NCBI GenBank assembly: GCA_002720375.1
Contig: PBIE01000033.1
Location: 1 to 34,010, forward strand
DNA length: 34,010 nucleotides
Reading direction: 5' to 3'
Source of the DNA: Crocinitomicaceae bacterium
GTDB lineage: Bacteria; Bacteroidota; Bacteroidia; Flavobacteriales_D; Sanyastnellaceae
How positions within the stretch are numbered: position 1 is the stretch's first letter; each line of letters begins with the position of its first letter. Below the pieces are notes generated by a model. It searched no databases. It had not been told where the DNA came from and worked only from the letters and a program-made list of their open reading frames with translations. The position numbers and the translations under genes are program-made. Shown here one piece after another: positions 1 through 9,175 of this stretch.

Positions 1-2067
1 CAAAACGGAGGGAATATTGAAGATGGACAGCCACATCAATTCAAACTGATGTGGGATCCGGCCATCCCTCAGATGGACTTTTATTTGGATTGTGAGCTGA
101 GGCTTTCCATGGACAACATGGACATTCAAAACGATATTTTCGGCGGCCAGAGTGATGTTTGGTGGGGCTTCACGGGCTCGACAGGGGGGTCGAGCAACTT
201 GCAGTCCGTGTGCATTACCTCATCTGCTGTGGGGTTGCCTCCAGAGTCTGGATTCTGCGCTGGGGAAGGGGTGGAATTGACCTTGCAATCGACGGAGGAA
301 GGGACGGTGTCTTGGTCGCCCACAGACGGCCTTTCCGAGCCGAATTCCGCCAGCACCTATGCCCAACCGGACGCGACCACATTGTACACGGCCACCTGGA
401 CAGACCTGTGCGGAGAGTCGCTTACTGCGGAAACCTTAGTGGAAGTGTGGCCTTTGCCGGAACCGGGCTTGCCTCAACAGGCCAGCTTTTGTCCGGGCGA
501 AGTTGTGGTTCTGGAAGCTCAGGCTCCAGTCGGTGCACTGTCCGTTTTGTGGACAAACGGATCGACCGATGAGGTCTGGACCGGGACCGACACGGGATGG
601 CAGGGTGTGCTTGTGGAGAGCGCTCAAGGTTGCTCATCCTTTGACAGCACCTTGGTCTTGGCCCTGAGCCCATCCACACTTGTGCTGCCCGAAGTGCCCG
701 ACTTGTGCGCCGGACAGGACACGCTCGTGCCTTGGCCACCAGAAGGGACAGATTGGATGGTCAATGGCGTTCCCATGCCCGACGGGTGGCTGGCCGTGGC
801 AGGCGAGGCGAACATTTCGGCATTGGATGAGACCACAGGTTGTGCATTGGATACGACGCTGGTCATTGGGTTAATCGAGCCTGAGCCAGCTTCACTTGCG
901 TTGGCCTTGGCGATGTGCGAGGGCCAATCGGTGGTCCTCGAATTGGAAATGGACGAGACGTCTTCGGTGGTGTGGACGCCTCAGGATGGGCTAGATGATC
1001 CATTTGTTCAGCAACCTGTTGCTTCACCTGCTTCGACCACGGATTACACCGCAGTGGTCACGGATGTCTGTGGCAGCTCATCGGCCTTGAATATCGCCTT
1101 GGCGGTTCTCGAACAACCGAATCCACAATTGCCGGACAGCGTCACATTGTGTGCGGGGGAAGAATTACTGCTTGAAGTCGATTCCTTGGTGGGGGTTGCG
1201 GACCCCATATGGACCGATGGCAGCGCAGGTTGGCAATGGCTGGGGGAGGCGCCCGGTTGGATTGGGGTGAGCGTGGCCGTGCTCCCAGGTTGTGAGGGGA
1301 GCGACAGCACTTGGGTTTCGATTGAGTCGGTGGTGCCCCCCCCCACATTTGAACTTGCTCCACTTTGTCCTGGAGAGTTCGCTTTTATCCCGTTTCCCGA
1401 TGGGTGGACGGATTGGACCATCGATGGAGTGCTTCAGACTGAAGGTGGCCTGACAGTGACTGAACCTGGGGTGTATCTCGCTGAGGCCCTCTCTCAATCG
1501 ACTGGGTGCTCTGTTTCATTTGGTATAGCGGTGCCGACAGGGGCTTTGCCTCAAATGGGATTGCCGGACATGGTGGAGTTCTGCCTCGACCAAGTGGTTT
1601 ATCTCGAAACTGGGGTGCCAGATCCGGTTTTGTGGAGCGACGGCGAAACTGGGGCTTCAAGACAAGTCAATGAGGCAGGTACATATGTGGCAACGCACAC
1701 TACAGATTGCGGTAGCACTACAGATTCGGTCACCGTGGTCGAGGTGCCCTGCGGCTGTCTCGTCTTCGCTCCCAGCGCATTCACGCCAGATGGAGACCTC
1801 ATTAACGATGCGTGGCGACCAAGTTTGGATTGTGAGCCGGATGAATACGCGCTGAAGATTTTTGACCGCTGGGGCGTGTTAATTTGGGAGACTGAGAACC
1901 CTGAGGAATATTGGACTGGCGGTTACAGGGCGGACAATCGGCCGCTCGACGAAAAGCTTTACTACGTGAGGGATGGACTTTACGCCTTTCAATTGACGTT
2001 CCGGGACCCGACCTCCGTGGTCCGCAGAATAGAGCGCAAAAGCGGGCACGTCCTGATCATTCGTTGA
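1..2067 (+). CDS. Large secreted repeat protein with gliding-motility-associated (CHU_C / T9SS type B) C-terminal domain; 5' end lies outside the window
   Basis: Frame is open to base 1 (QNGGNIEDGQPHQFKLMWDP...). C-terminus CGCLVFAPSAFTPDGDLINDAWRP...YALKIFDRWGVLIWET...YAFQLTFRD...GHVLIIR matches the CHU_C/type B sorting domain pattern. Several Cys-containing Ig-like repeats. Confidence 0.88.
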   Translation, partial: QNGGNIEDGQPHQFKLMWDPAIPQMDFYLDCELRLSMDNMDIQNDIFGGQSDVWWGFTGSTGGSSNLQSVCITSSAVGLPPESGFCAGEGVELTLQSTEEGTVSWSPTDGLSEPNSASTYAQPDATTLYTATWTDLCGESLTAETLVEVWPLPEPGLPQQASFCPGEVVVLEAQAPVGALSVLWTNGSTDEVWTGTDTGWQGVLVESAQGCSSFDSTLVLALSPSTLVLPEVPDLCAGQDTLVPWPPEGTDWMVNGVPMPDGWLAVAGEANISALDETTGCALDTTLVIGLIEPEPASLALALAMCEGQSVVLELEMDETSSVVWTPQDGLDDPFVQQPVASPASTTDYTAVVTDVCGSSSALNIALAVLEQPNPQLPDSVTLCAGEELLLEVDSLVGVADPIWTDGSAGWQWLGEAPGWIGVSVAVLPGCEGSDSTWVSIESVVPPPTFELAPLCPGEFAFIPFPDGWTDWTIDGVLQTEGGLTVTEPGVYLAEALSQSTGCSVSFGIAVPTGALPQMGLPDMVEFCLDQVVYLETGVPDPVLWSDGETGASRQVNEAGTYVATHTTDCGSTTDSVTVVEVPCGCLVFAPSAFTPDGDLINDAWRPSLDCEPDEYALKIFDRWGVLIWETENPEEYWTGGYRADNRPLDEKLYYVRDGLYAFQLTFRDPTSVVRRIERKSGHVLIIR
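235..1554 (+). repeat. Two tandem 660-bp (220-aa) super-repeats, each of three Ig-like modules, inside the CHU_C protein
   Basis: Equivalent Cys codons of the three module types are 660 nt apart: tgc ~256/916, tgt 490/1150, tgc/tgt 706/1366. Motifs pair up: CAGEGVEL/CEGQSVVL, FCPGEVVVLE/LCAGEELLLE, LCAGQ..GTDWMVNGV/LCPGE..WTDWTIDGV. Confidence 0.75.
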
Positions 2068-2191
2068 GATTGCGGATTCAACTTCCGTTCTGTTCAAAAC
2101 TCCGAAGGGTTGACAATACCATCTCCATTCCATCATCCGTTAAAAACCACGATTGTGGGTGCGGTTCGTATTTTGCCCACTGACTTAAACC

Positions 2192-3085
2192 ATGCGGATT
2201 CAACGCGTTGCACAACATGGCCTGAAGCCGTTTCAAATGGCACTGCTTCTGATGGGGCTGTGGGGTTGCTCCATCATTGGTGAGGACCAAGATATTCCCC
2301 GTTATCTGTTCGTGCCGGATGTTGTGTTCACGCCGGAAGAATTGCAGGGCACGTCATCCTCGAGGATTACCGATTTATGGGTGTACAGTGCGACAGACGT
2401 GGTTGGGGTTTTCCCCTTGCCCGCCATTGTGCCTCTCCTTCCTGTGGATTTAGATGCAGGGACAGTTCGGCTTCTGGCTGGCATTCGGGAAAATGGATTG
2501 AGTGATAGGCGTGCCCCGTATCCCTTTTTTACTGCGTTTGATCAGTTCCAGTTTCCGGATCCGGGGATGCGAGACACCTTGGTTCCTTCAGTAGAGTTGG
2601 TGGAAGACGTCCGCTTGCTTCGGGTTGAAGACTTTGAGACGTCCAACGTCTTCGGGTCCATGATTGGAGGTTCCGGTCTGCTCCGCGTGGATGCACCTGA
2701 TCAGGTGTTCGAAGGGGGAGAGTCGGGGCGGATAGAGGTTCTGACAGGGGCCGAAGCTGTTCGGGTCAGAACTGTTGAACAGGAGTATGAACTGGTGCGT
2801 GGCGTTCCAGCTTTTCTCGAGATGGACTACCGTTGCGATCAGCCCTTTGCTGTCGGGTTATTTGGGTTTCGGGGGGGGCAAGAGTGGCAACATCCCGCCA
2901 TGGTCCTGACTGCAACCGATGATGGTTTGGATCCGGTTTGGAACAAAATTTACATCGATTTGGAACCCTTGGTCATGGCGCAGGGAACGGCCGACCATTT
3001 CGAGGTCTACATCGAGTGCTTTCTGGAGTCAGGTCGGTCCTCCGGCTCTGTAGGGGTGGACAATCTTCGCATTCTGACCTATTGA
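2192..3085 (+). CDS. Hypothetical lipoprotein
   Basis: ORF with N-terminal hydrophobic stretch and lipobox-like MGLWGC; no recognised domain. Confidence 0.75.
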   Translation: MRIQRVAQHGLKPFQMALLLMGLWGCSIIGEDQDIPRYLFVPDVVFTPEELQGTSSSRITDLWVYSATDVVGVFPLPAIVPLLPVDLDAGTVRLLAGIRENGLSDRRAPYPFFTAFDQFQFPDPGMRDTLVPSVELVEDVRLLRVEDFETSNVFGSMIGGSGLLRVDAPDQVFEGGESGRIEVLTGAEAVRVRTVEQEYELVRGVPAFLEMDYRCDQPFAVGLFGFRGGQEWQHPAMVLTATDDGLDPVWNKIYIDLEPLVMAQGTADHFEVYIECFLESGRSSGSVGVDNLRILTY

Positions 3086-3086
3086 A

Positions 3087-4562
3087 ATGTTGCCTGATCC
3101 CGCCACCCATCCTCAAGTGGCCAAGCCCATCACCTCGAGGGCCGTCCGTTGGGCCGGTCTCCAATATGTGCTGGGTGATGTGGTGGCATCGGGTGTGGCT
3201 TGGACGACATTGTACATCTTCAGAAAGCGATATCTGGAGTTGGCGCCGGCGTTCTTGGAAAGCTGGGTCCCCGCTCGCATTGTAGAAGACGGAAATTTTG
3301 TTTTTGGATTGGTCTTCGTCCCCATGTTCTGGGTAGGGCTATACGGTCTCGCAGGGATGCATTCCGAGCCATTTAGGAGGCACAGATCGCAGGAAGTCGG
3401 ACAGGTGTTGTGGGTGAGTTTGGTCGGTGCTTTAACCTTGTTTTTTGTGCTGATTCTCGATGACCAAATCAGTACCTACACGCAATACTACCAGTCCCTG
3501 TTGGTTTTGCTTGGCGCTCAAATAACAGCGGTTCTTGTGGTTCGTCTTCCCATGACAACCCGAACCGTCAAGCGTGTGCACCGGGGAGAGCTTGCATTCA
3601 ATTCCTTGATTGTGGGCTGCAATGAGCAAGCGACGGAAATGGTTCGGGAAATTCGAGCGCTCAGGAGAAACCCAGGCTTTCGTTTTGTTGGATTCGTGGG
3701 GGTGGGCAACGAGAGCTGTCGGACCTTCGAGGGGATTCCGTGTTTGGGAACCAGCAAGGAGTTGACTGCTATCGTGACAAATGAGCAGATTGAGGAGGTC
3801 ATCTTGGCCATACGAAGCTCCGATCACGGTGACATCGAGCCCATTCTAAATGAACTGGAGGGGTTGGGTGTCGGCATCAACATTGTTCCGGACATCTACG
3901 ACATCTTGTCTGGGTCGGTTCGGATGCAAAGTCTTTTTGGTGCGCCCCTCATTGCCATCCGAAAGGAAATCATGCCGGCCTGGCAGGTGGCTGTCAAGCG
4001 GGCCATCGACGTGGTGGCGAGTTTGTTTGCGCTGTTGCTCCTTTCACCCTTGTTGCTTCTGATTGCCATTGGTGTCAAATTGGGATCGAGCGGACCAGTG
4101 TTGTTTCACCAAAGGCGGATTGGTCGATGGGGTCGACCGTTTACCATTCACAAGTTCAGGTCTATGTTCACCAATGCGGAGGAACAGGGACCACAATTGT
4201 CACGGGACAACGACCCGAGGATCACCCCCTTCGGTCGCTTCCTCCGTAAATCGCGGTTGGATGAGCTTCCCCAATTCTACAATGTTTTGGTGGGAGAGAT
4301 GTCCTTGGTTGGACCGCGTCCAGAGCGCCAGCACTTCATCGATTTGATTTCTGAAAGGGCACCGCATTATCAGCACCTCCGAAAGGTCCGTCCTGGTATC
4401 ACTTCATGGGGTCAGGTTAAATACGGCTACGCCGAAAACGTGGATCAGATGGTTCAGAGGCTCCGTTTCGACCTGATTTACATGGAGAACATGTCCCTTA
4501 GCTTGGACTTTAAGATTTTGGCCTATACGGTTTGGATCGTTCTTCGGGGACGCGGAAAGTGA
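3087..4562 (+). CDS. Exopolysaccharide-type polyprenyl glycosylphosphotransferase (sugar transferase)
   Basis: C-terminal bacterial sugar transferase signature: KRAIDVVASLFALLLLSPLLLLIAIGVKL..GPVLFHQRRIGR.GRPFTIHKFRSM...LSRDNDPRITPFGRFLRKSRLDELPQFYNVLVGEMSLVGPRPE. N-terminal TM segments. Starts 2 nt after the upstream stop. Confidence 0.92.
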   Translation: MLPDPATHPQVAKPITSRAVRWAGLQYVLGDVVASGVAWTTLYIFRKRYLELAPAFLESWVPARIVEDGNFVFGLVFVPMFWVGLYGLAGMHSEPFRRHRSQEVGQVLWVSLVGALTLFFVLILDDQISTYTQYYQSLLVLLGAQITAVLVVRLPMTTRTVKRVHRGELAFNSLIVGCNEQATEMVREIRALRRNPGFRFVGFVGVGNESCRTFEGIPCLGTSKELTAIVTNEQIEEVILAIRSSDHGDIEPILNELEGLGVGINIVPDIYDILSGSVRMQSLFGAPLIAIRKEIMPAWQVAVKRAIDVVASLFALLLLSPLLLLIAIGVKLGSSGPVLFHQRRIGRWGRPFTIHKFRSMFTNAEEQGPQLSRDNDPRITPFGRFLRKSRLDELPQFYNVLVGEMSLVGPRPERQHFIDLISERAPHYQHLRKVRPGITSWGQVKYGYAENVDQMVQRLRFDLIYMENMSLSLDFKILAYTVWIVLRGRGK

Positions 4563-4621
4563 TGTTCCGCTTCGTCACCGGTGTCAATGTTGGCTTCATA
4601 ATGAGTTAAATTGGCGGCGAT

Positions 4622-5722
4622 ATGCCGTCCCATTGTTCTGGTATTCTGCGGATTGTGTTGGTCTTCTTCTGTGTTCAGCCTTTGGGTTGGAACACGTGGG
4701 GCCAAGGGGGCAGTGACCTCGCCGTGGCCCGATACGAAGCGCTCGTGATGGAATTACTGGAGGCCCGATTGCAGTCCGAGGTTGTATTGGAGGAAAACAC
4801 AGTGAGAATTCGCACGTCCCCGAATCGATTGGTGCGGGCCCTAAGGGATGTTGTCCGCGCATCAGCACCTTATTATTTCGAGGGGGAAATCAGCGAATTC
4901 CGTCGGTTTTCAGAGCGTGTTGTCGATGGGGTATCCAGCTTGGATGGGATGAAGCTGGGGCCGCCGCCACGGGGTTGGTTGGAAGGGGACTGGCGTTACT
5001 ACACGATTGAGCGCGCCATTCAGGATGCCGTGATTCTCATCGCTATGGATGTGGGGGTATATGCAAATGGCTTCCTGACAGAAGGCATAAAGGCAAGATC
5101 TGGTCTCGCTCGAGATTGGCAGGACTTGCAGGGTGGAGTTGATCCTCTGCTTCCTGAACCGATTCCCGATTTAGGTGTAGGGGCCAGAGACGAAAGCAGT
5201 TTAGATGGCATTGGCACCCAGCGAGGAGAGGATGGAGCACTGCAGGCCTTGGAGGCGGCAATTCAAGAGCTCATTGTGAGGGTGGAATCTATAGAGCGGG
5301 GGGCGCCAGTAGCCCCGATTGTTCCATCTGGGGCTGGTTTTCCGACACCCGGCGTTGATGGTGGTTGGACGCCCGCCCCCAGCTCGACATTTCCATCGGG
5401 ACTGCCTGCGTCCTTTTCTCTGCAGTTTCCCGAAGGGAGTGCAGCTTTGGGCCTCAGTGCTGAATATGGATTGAACACCTTGGTAGAATGGATGGCGGCC
5501 CGCCCAGAATTGCGGGTTTTGGTAACCGGTCACAGCGATGCCACGGGCAATCCACACGCCAACATGGAACTGAGCCGCAGAAGGGCTCAAGTGGTGCGTT
5601 ACTACCTGTTGGAAAGGGGGGTGTCTGCAGACCGCGTGGCGTCTGCCCATTTTGGGGAAAGTCGACCGGAATGGGGGGCGGGATTTGACCGGCGGGTTGA
5701 GGTCCGCCTGCTGAAGGATTAA
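4622..5722 (+). CDS. OmpA family protein
   Basis: C-terminal OmpA-like domain: LRVLVTGHSDATGNPHANMELSRRRAQVVRYYLLERGVSADRVASAHFGESRP..GFDRRVEVRLL; N-terminal signal-like sequence. Confidence 0.88.
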   Translation: MPSHCSGILRIVLVFFCVQPLGWNTWGQGGSDLAVARYEALVMELLEARLQSEVVLEENTVRIRTSPNRLVRALRDVVRASAPYYFEGEISEFRRFSERVVDGVSSLDGMKLGPPPRGWLEGDWRYYTIERAIQDAVILIAMDVGVYANGFLTEGIKARSGLARDWQDLQGGVDPLLPEPIPDLGVGARDESSLDGIGTQRGEDGALQALEAAIQELIVRVESIERGAPVAPIVPSGAGFPTPGVDGGWTPAPSSTFPSGLPASFSLQFPEGSAALGLSAEYGLNTLVEWMAARPELRVLVTGHSDATGNPHANMELSRRRAQVVRYYLLERGVSADRVASAHFGESRPEWGAGFDRRVEVRLLKD

Positions 5723-5752
5723 TCACACCATTTGGGTCATCGGAGATTGGCC

Positions 5753-5760
5753 CATTTTTG
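5753..5760 (+). promoter_or_regulatory. Candidate Bacteroidota -7 element CATTTTTG (TTG at 5732-5734, spacer 18) 4 nt before ATG of the FAH gene
   Basis: TTG-N18-CAttTTTG resembles TTG-N17-23-TAnnTTTG; followed by TCTC then ATG at 5765. Confidence 0.5.
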
Positions 5761-5764
5761 TCTC

Positions 5765-6382
5765 ATGAAAATTGTCTGCATAGGCCGCAACTATGCCCAA
5801 CATGCCGCTGAACTGGGCAACGCGGTACCGGCTGAGCCGATGTTTTTCTTCAAGCCTGAAAGTGCCATCCTCCATAAGGACCATCCTTTCGCCATTCCCG
5901 AGTGGACTCAGGACTGCCAATTCGAGGTGGAGCTGCTGGTTCGGATGAATCGTGCTGCAAAATGGATTGGAGAGGAACACGCTGGCCGATGCTACACTAC
6001 AGTTGGTCTTGGCATTGACTTCACCGCCCGCGATGTGCAGACGGAACTGAAGGCAGCGGGAAAGCCATGGGAGAAAGCCAAGGCATTTGACGGGTCAGCT
6101 GTGATTTCCAAAGATTTCCTTCCTCTCGCAGACCTTGGAGGAGACATTCAGAACTTGGCTTTCCAGCTTCTAAAAAACGGAGAGGTGGTACAATCCGGGC
6201 ATACTTCTGACATGCTGTTCCCTGTTGATGCACTGATTGCCCACGTGTCCCAGTTTAGCACATGGAAGACGGGCGATGTTCTGTTCACAGGGACTCCGCC
6301 CGGGGTAAGTGCGGTCAAATCAGGCGATTTCCTCGAAGGTCGCCTCGAGGGACAAACTTTGTTTCAAGTAGATGTGATTTGA
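5765..6382 (+). CDS. Fumarylacetoacetate hydrolase family protein
   Basis: MKIVCIGRNYAQHAAELGN...EPMFFFKPESAIL...FEVELLVRMNR...GLGIDFTARDVQ...KAFDGSAVIS...GDVLFTGTPPGVSAVKSGD is the FAH fold signature. Start set to ATG 5765 rather than the upstream 5732 start. Confidence 0.93.
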   Translation: MKIVCIGRNYAQHAAELGNAVPAEPMFFFKPESAILHKDHPFAIPEWTQDCQFEVELLVRMNRAAKWIGEEHAGRCYTTVGLGIDFTARDVQTELKAAGKPWEKAKAFDGSAVISKDFLPLADLGGDIQNLAFQLLKNGEVVQSGHTSDMLFPVDALIAHVSQFSTWKTGDVLFTGTPPGVSAVKSGDFLEGRLEGQTLFQVDVI

Positions 6383-6385
6383 TTG

Positions 6386-9022
6386 TTAGCTGACAGAAAC
6401 AAGGGGTTCATCTTCTAGGGGTTGGCGAAAGACGATTCCGCCATCGAAGCGGTCCATGACCACGGGTTGACTTTTGTCGAGTTCGTCAGCGAGTAAAGCT
6501 CGAGACAGTGGATTGAGAACGGCTTTCTCAATCATCCGACGAACGGGTCGTGCACCGAAGTCCGGATGGTGACCCTCTTCTGTAAGCCAGTCAAGGACAT
6601 CAGGTGTTGCTTTTAAGGCAAGGCCCGCATTTGATAACCGATTCTTGAGCCCTTCAAGTTGAAGCTTGACGATGCGCGACGTGTGATTGCGGTCCAGAGG
6701 GTGGAAGACCAGGATTTCGTCAATTCGATTAACGAATTCAGGCCTCAAAAAGTTGAGTAAAGCGTCCTGAACCGCATCTCGGGTTTCGGCAGTCTGTGCA
6801 ATTTCCCGAGCGGACTTACCGGATGCGATTCCACGAGAAAACCGCTCGATTAAGTCTTCAGTGCCCGCGTTAGAAGTCATAATGATCAATGTATTTCGGA
6901 AATCCACAAGCCTCCCTTTACCATCGGTAAGCCTTCCCTCATCCAATAGTTGAAGGAGCGTATTGAAGATATCTGGATGGGCCTTCTCAATTTCGTCGAG
7001 AAGCACAACGGTGTGTGGGCGCCTGCGAATCGCTTCGGTGAGCTGACCGCCCTCCTCGTGACCTACATAGCCAGGAGGTGCTCCGATGAGGCGGCTGACG
7101 GTGTGCTTTTCTTGAAATTCCCCCATATCGAGGCGAACCATGGCTCGCTCATCGTCAAAGAGACATTCGCTAAGCGCCTTGGCGAGTTCGGTCTTGCCCA
7201 CCCCGGTGGAGCCCATAAAAATAAAGCTGCCCATCGGGCGGTTTGTATCCGCGAGACCTGAGCGGGTTCGCCTCACCGCTTCACTAACGCCTTGAATGGC
7301 TGCTTCCTGTCCAATGATTCGCCGGCCGAGTACTTCCTCAAGGTTGAGCAGTCGGTCCCTTTCGGATTGAACCATTCTTGAGACCGGAACACCGCTCCAA
7401 AGGCTCACGACTTCCGCAATTCCCTCTGCGTCAACCTCCTCCTTGACCAACTTCGCTTCTCCTTGCATTTGCAAGAGGTCTTTCTTGGCTGTTTCGAGTT
7501 CAGCTTCGCGCTCGCGAAGGCGACCATATCTGATTTCAGCTACTTGACCGAAGTCACCATCGCGTTCGGCGCGCTCTGCTTGTGTTTTGAGCTCGTCGAT
7601 CCCGTCGCGCAGATACTGTACACGATCAATTACAGCCCTTTCGGCATCCCACCTGGATTGAAGTGTGTCCCTTTCTTCGCCGAGATTCGCGAGATTGATT
7701 TCGATTTCAGTACTCCGCACAGGGTCTTCCTCTCGAGCGATTGCAGCCTTCTCTATTTCAAGTTGCAGAATGCGCCGTTCGAGGTCATCCAAGGCTTGGG
7801 GCTTGGAGTTCATTTCCAGTCGGATTCGAGAAGCCGCTTCATCAATTAAATCGATGGCCTTGTCGGGCAGGAATCGATCGGGCAAGTAGCGTGTCGAAAG
7901 TTCTACTGCTTGCACCACGGCCTCGTCTTTTATTTCGACCCGGTGATGGGCTTCATAGCGGTCTTTGATGCCGCGCAAAATGGCCACAGCGCTGTCGCGG
8001 TCTGGCTCTGCCACCCGGACCTGTTGGAACCGACGTTCCAGTGCCTTGTCTTTTTCAAAGTATTTCTGGTATTCGTTGAGTGTTGTGGCGCCTATTGCGC
8101 GCAGTTCACCCCGAGCCAATGCAGGTTTTAAAATGTTCGCAGCATCCATGGCGCCTTCTCCACTACCAGCACCAACGAGTGTGTGAATCTCGTCAATGAA
8201 GAGCAGCACTTTCCCGTCACTCCGCTCTACCTCCTGGACAACAGCTTTTAGCCTTTCCTCGAATTCCCCCTTGTATTTCGCACCGGCGATGAGCCCACCC
8301 ATGTCAAGGCTAAATAGGGTTTTGTCAAGAAGATTTTCTGGAACATCGCCAGAAACAATGCGGTGCGCGATTCCTTCAGCAATTGCTGTTTTTCCAACGC
8401 CGGGTGCACCAAGCAGTATGGGGTTGTTCTTGGTTCGTCGGGTGAGGATTTGTAGCACGCGGCGAATCTCCTCGTCGCGCCCTATTACGGGGTCGAGCTT
8501 GCCTTCGCTTGCCATCGCGTTGAGGTTGCGCGCATAGCGTTGAAGTGCATCCGTTGCACTTTCATGGCTGGCGCTTTCCACTCGATTTCCCTGTCGAACA
8601 GCCTTCATGGTCTGCTCCAACATCGACTGGGTTGCCCCCGCATCCTTAAGGATTCTCGCCGCAGTACCACCCGCACTCAAAATACCAGCTAAAAGTCGGT
8701 CCAATGCAACGTATTGATCCCCTGTTTTCCTTGCGATGTCAGCAGCCGTTTGCAAAGCGCTCTGAGCAGATACACCCCAAGAGGGCTGGGCCACCTGTTC
8801 TTTGATAGGTAAATTTTCGATGGCGCAGTCGACGGCAGATAGGAGTGGTTTTAATGTCACTTCCATGCGTTCGAGAAGGCGCTTGGGCAGTGGGTCATTC
8901 CCGTTTAACATGGCGTGGAGAAGGTGTAGCGCATCGACCTCTTCGTTGCGATTCGCCTTGGCAAGGGCCAAAGCATTCTCGATTGCATTTTGGGACTTTA
9001 ATGTAAAAGAGTGGGCTTCCAT
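6386..9022 (-). CDS. clpB: ATP-dependent chaperone ClpB
   Basis: Two AAA+ modules ([13 protein letters not shown] and [14 protein letters not shown]), Clp_N repeats, coiled-coil M domain, [11 protein letters not shown] and [21 protein letters not shown]. Confidence 0.97.
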   Translation of the reverse strand: MEAHSFTLKSQNAIENALALAKANRNEEVDALHLLHAMLNGNDPLPKRLLERMEVTLKPLLSAVDCAIENLPIKEQVAQPSWGVSAQSALQTAADIARKTGDQYVALDRLLAGILSAGGTAARILKDAGATQSMLEQTMKAVRQGNRVESASHESATDALQRYARNLNAMASEGKLDPVIGRDEEIRRVLQILTRRTKNNPILLGAPGVGKTAIAEGIAHRIVSGDVPENLLDKTLFSLDMGGLIAGAKYKGEFEERLKAVVQEVERSDGKVLLFIDEIHTLVGAGSGEGAMDAANILKPALARGELRAIGATTLNEYQKYFEKDKALERRFQQVRVAEPDRDSAVAILRGIKDRYEAHHRVEIKDEAVVQAVELSTRYLPDRFLPDKAIDLIDEAASRIRLEMNSKPQALDDLERRILQLEIEKAAIAREEDPVRSTEIEINLANLGEERDTLQSRWDAERAVIDRVQYLRDGIDELKTQAERAERDGDFGQVAEIRYGRLREREAELETAKKDLLQMQGEAKLVKEEVDAEGIAEVVSLWSGVPVSRMVQSERDRLLNLEEVLGRRIIGQEAAIQGVSEAVRRTRSGLADTNRPMGSFIFMGSTGVGKTELAKALSECLFDDERAMVRLDMGEFQEKHTVSRLIGAPPGYVGHEEGGQLTEAIRRRPHTVVLLDEIEKAHPDIFNTLLQLLDEGRLTDGKGRLVDFRNTLIIMTSNAGTEDLIERFSRGIASGKSAREIAQTAETRDAVQDALLNFLRPEFVNRIDEILVFHPLDRNHTSRIVKLQLEGLKNRLSNAGLALKATPDVLDWLTEEGHHPDFGARPVRRMIEKAVLNPLSRALLADELDKSQPVVMDRFDGGIVFRQPLEDEPLVSVS

Positions 9023-9136
9023 GGTTGCTGATTGTCAATTGCCGGTTTAAAAGACGAACACCATGAAGCCAATTTGGTGCCACTGTGATTGGGGCCCCTT
9101 TTGGGTGTCATTTTGGCACCTAGAGTTAATGTTGGG

Positions 9137-9149
9137 TGCCAACTTGGCA
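9137..9149. promoter_or_regulatory. Palindrome TGCCAA-C-TTGGCA overlapping the putative -33 element of shikimate kinase; related half-sites GGTGCCA at 9076-9082 and TGGCACC at 9114-9120
   Basis: Read directly: tttggtgccactg, ttttggcaccta, gggtgccaacttggcattt. Confidence 0.5.
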
Positions 9150-9171
9150 TTTAAAGCCGGTTGTATTTTTG
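9144..9171 (+). promoter_or_regulatory. Candidate Bacteroidota promoter TTG-N17-TATTTTTG for shikimate kinase
   Basis: TTG at 9144-9146 and exact TAnnTTTG at 9164-9171; the -7 element ends 4 nt before ATG 9176. Confidence 0.6.
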
Positions 9172-9175
9172 GACC

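Noticed and set aside
5732-5764. Upstream extension of the FAH ORF (start at 5732)
   Set aside because: FAH homology begins at MKIVCIGRNY, and the upstream stretch contains the candidate promoter.
9111-9130. TTTTGGCACCTAGAGTTAATG considered as a sigma-54 promoter (-24 TTGGCAC)
   Set aside because: No GC dinucleotide at the required -12 spacing; the TGGCACC better fits the repeated operator-like motif.
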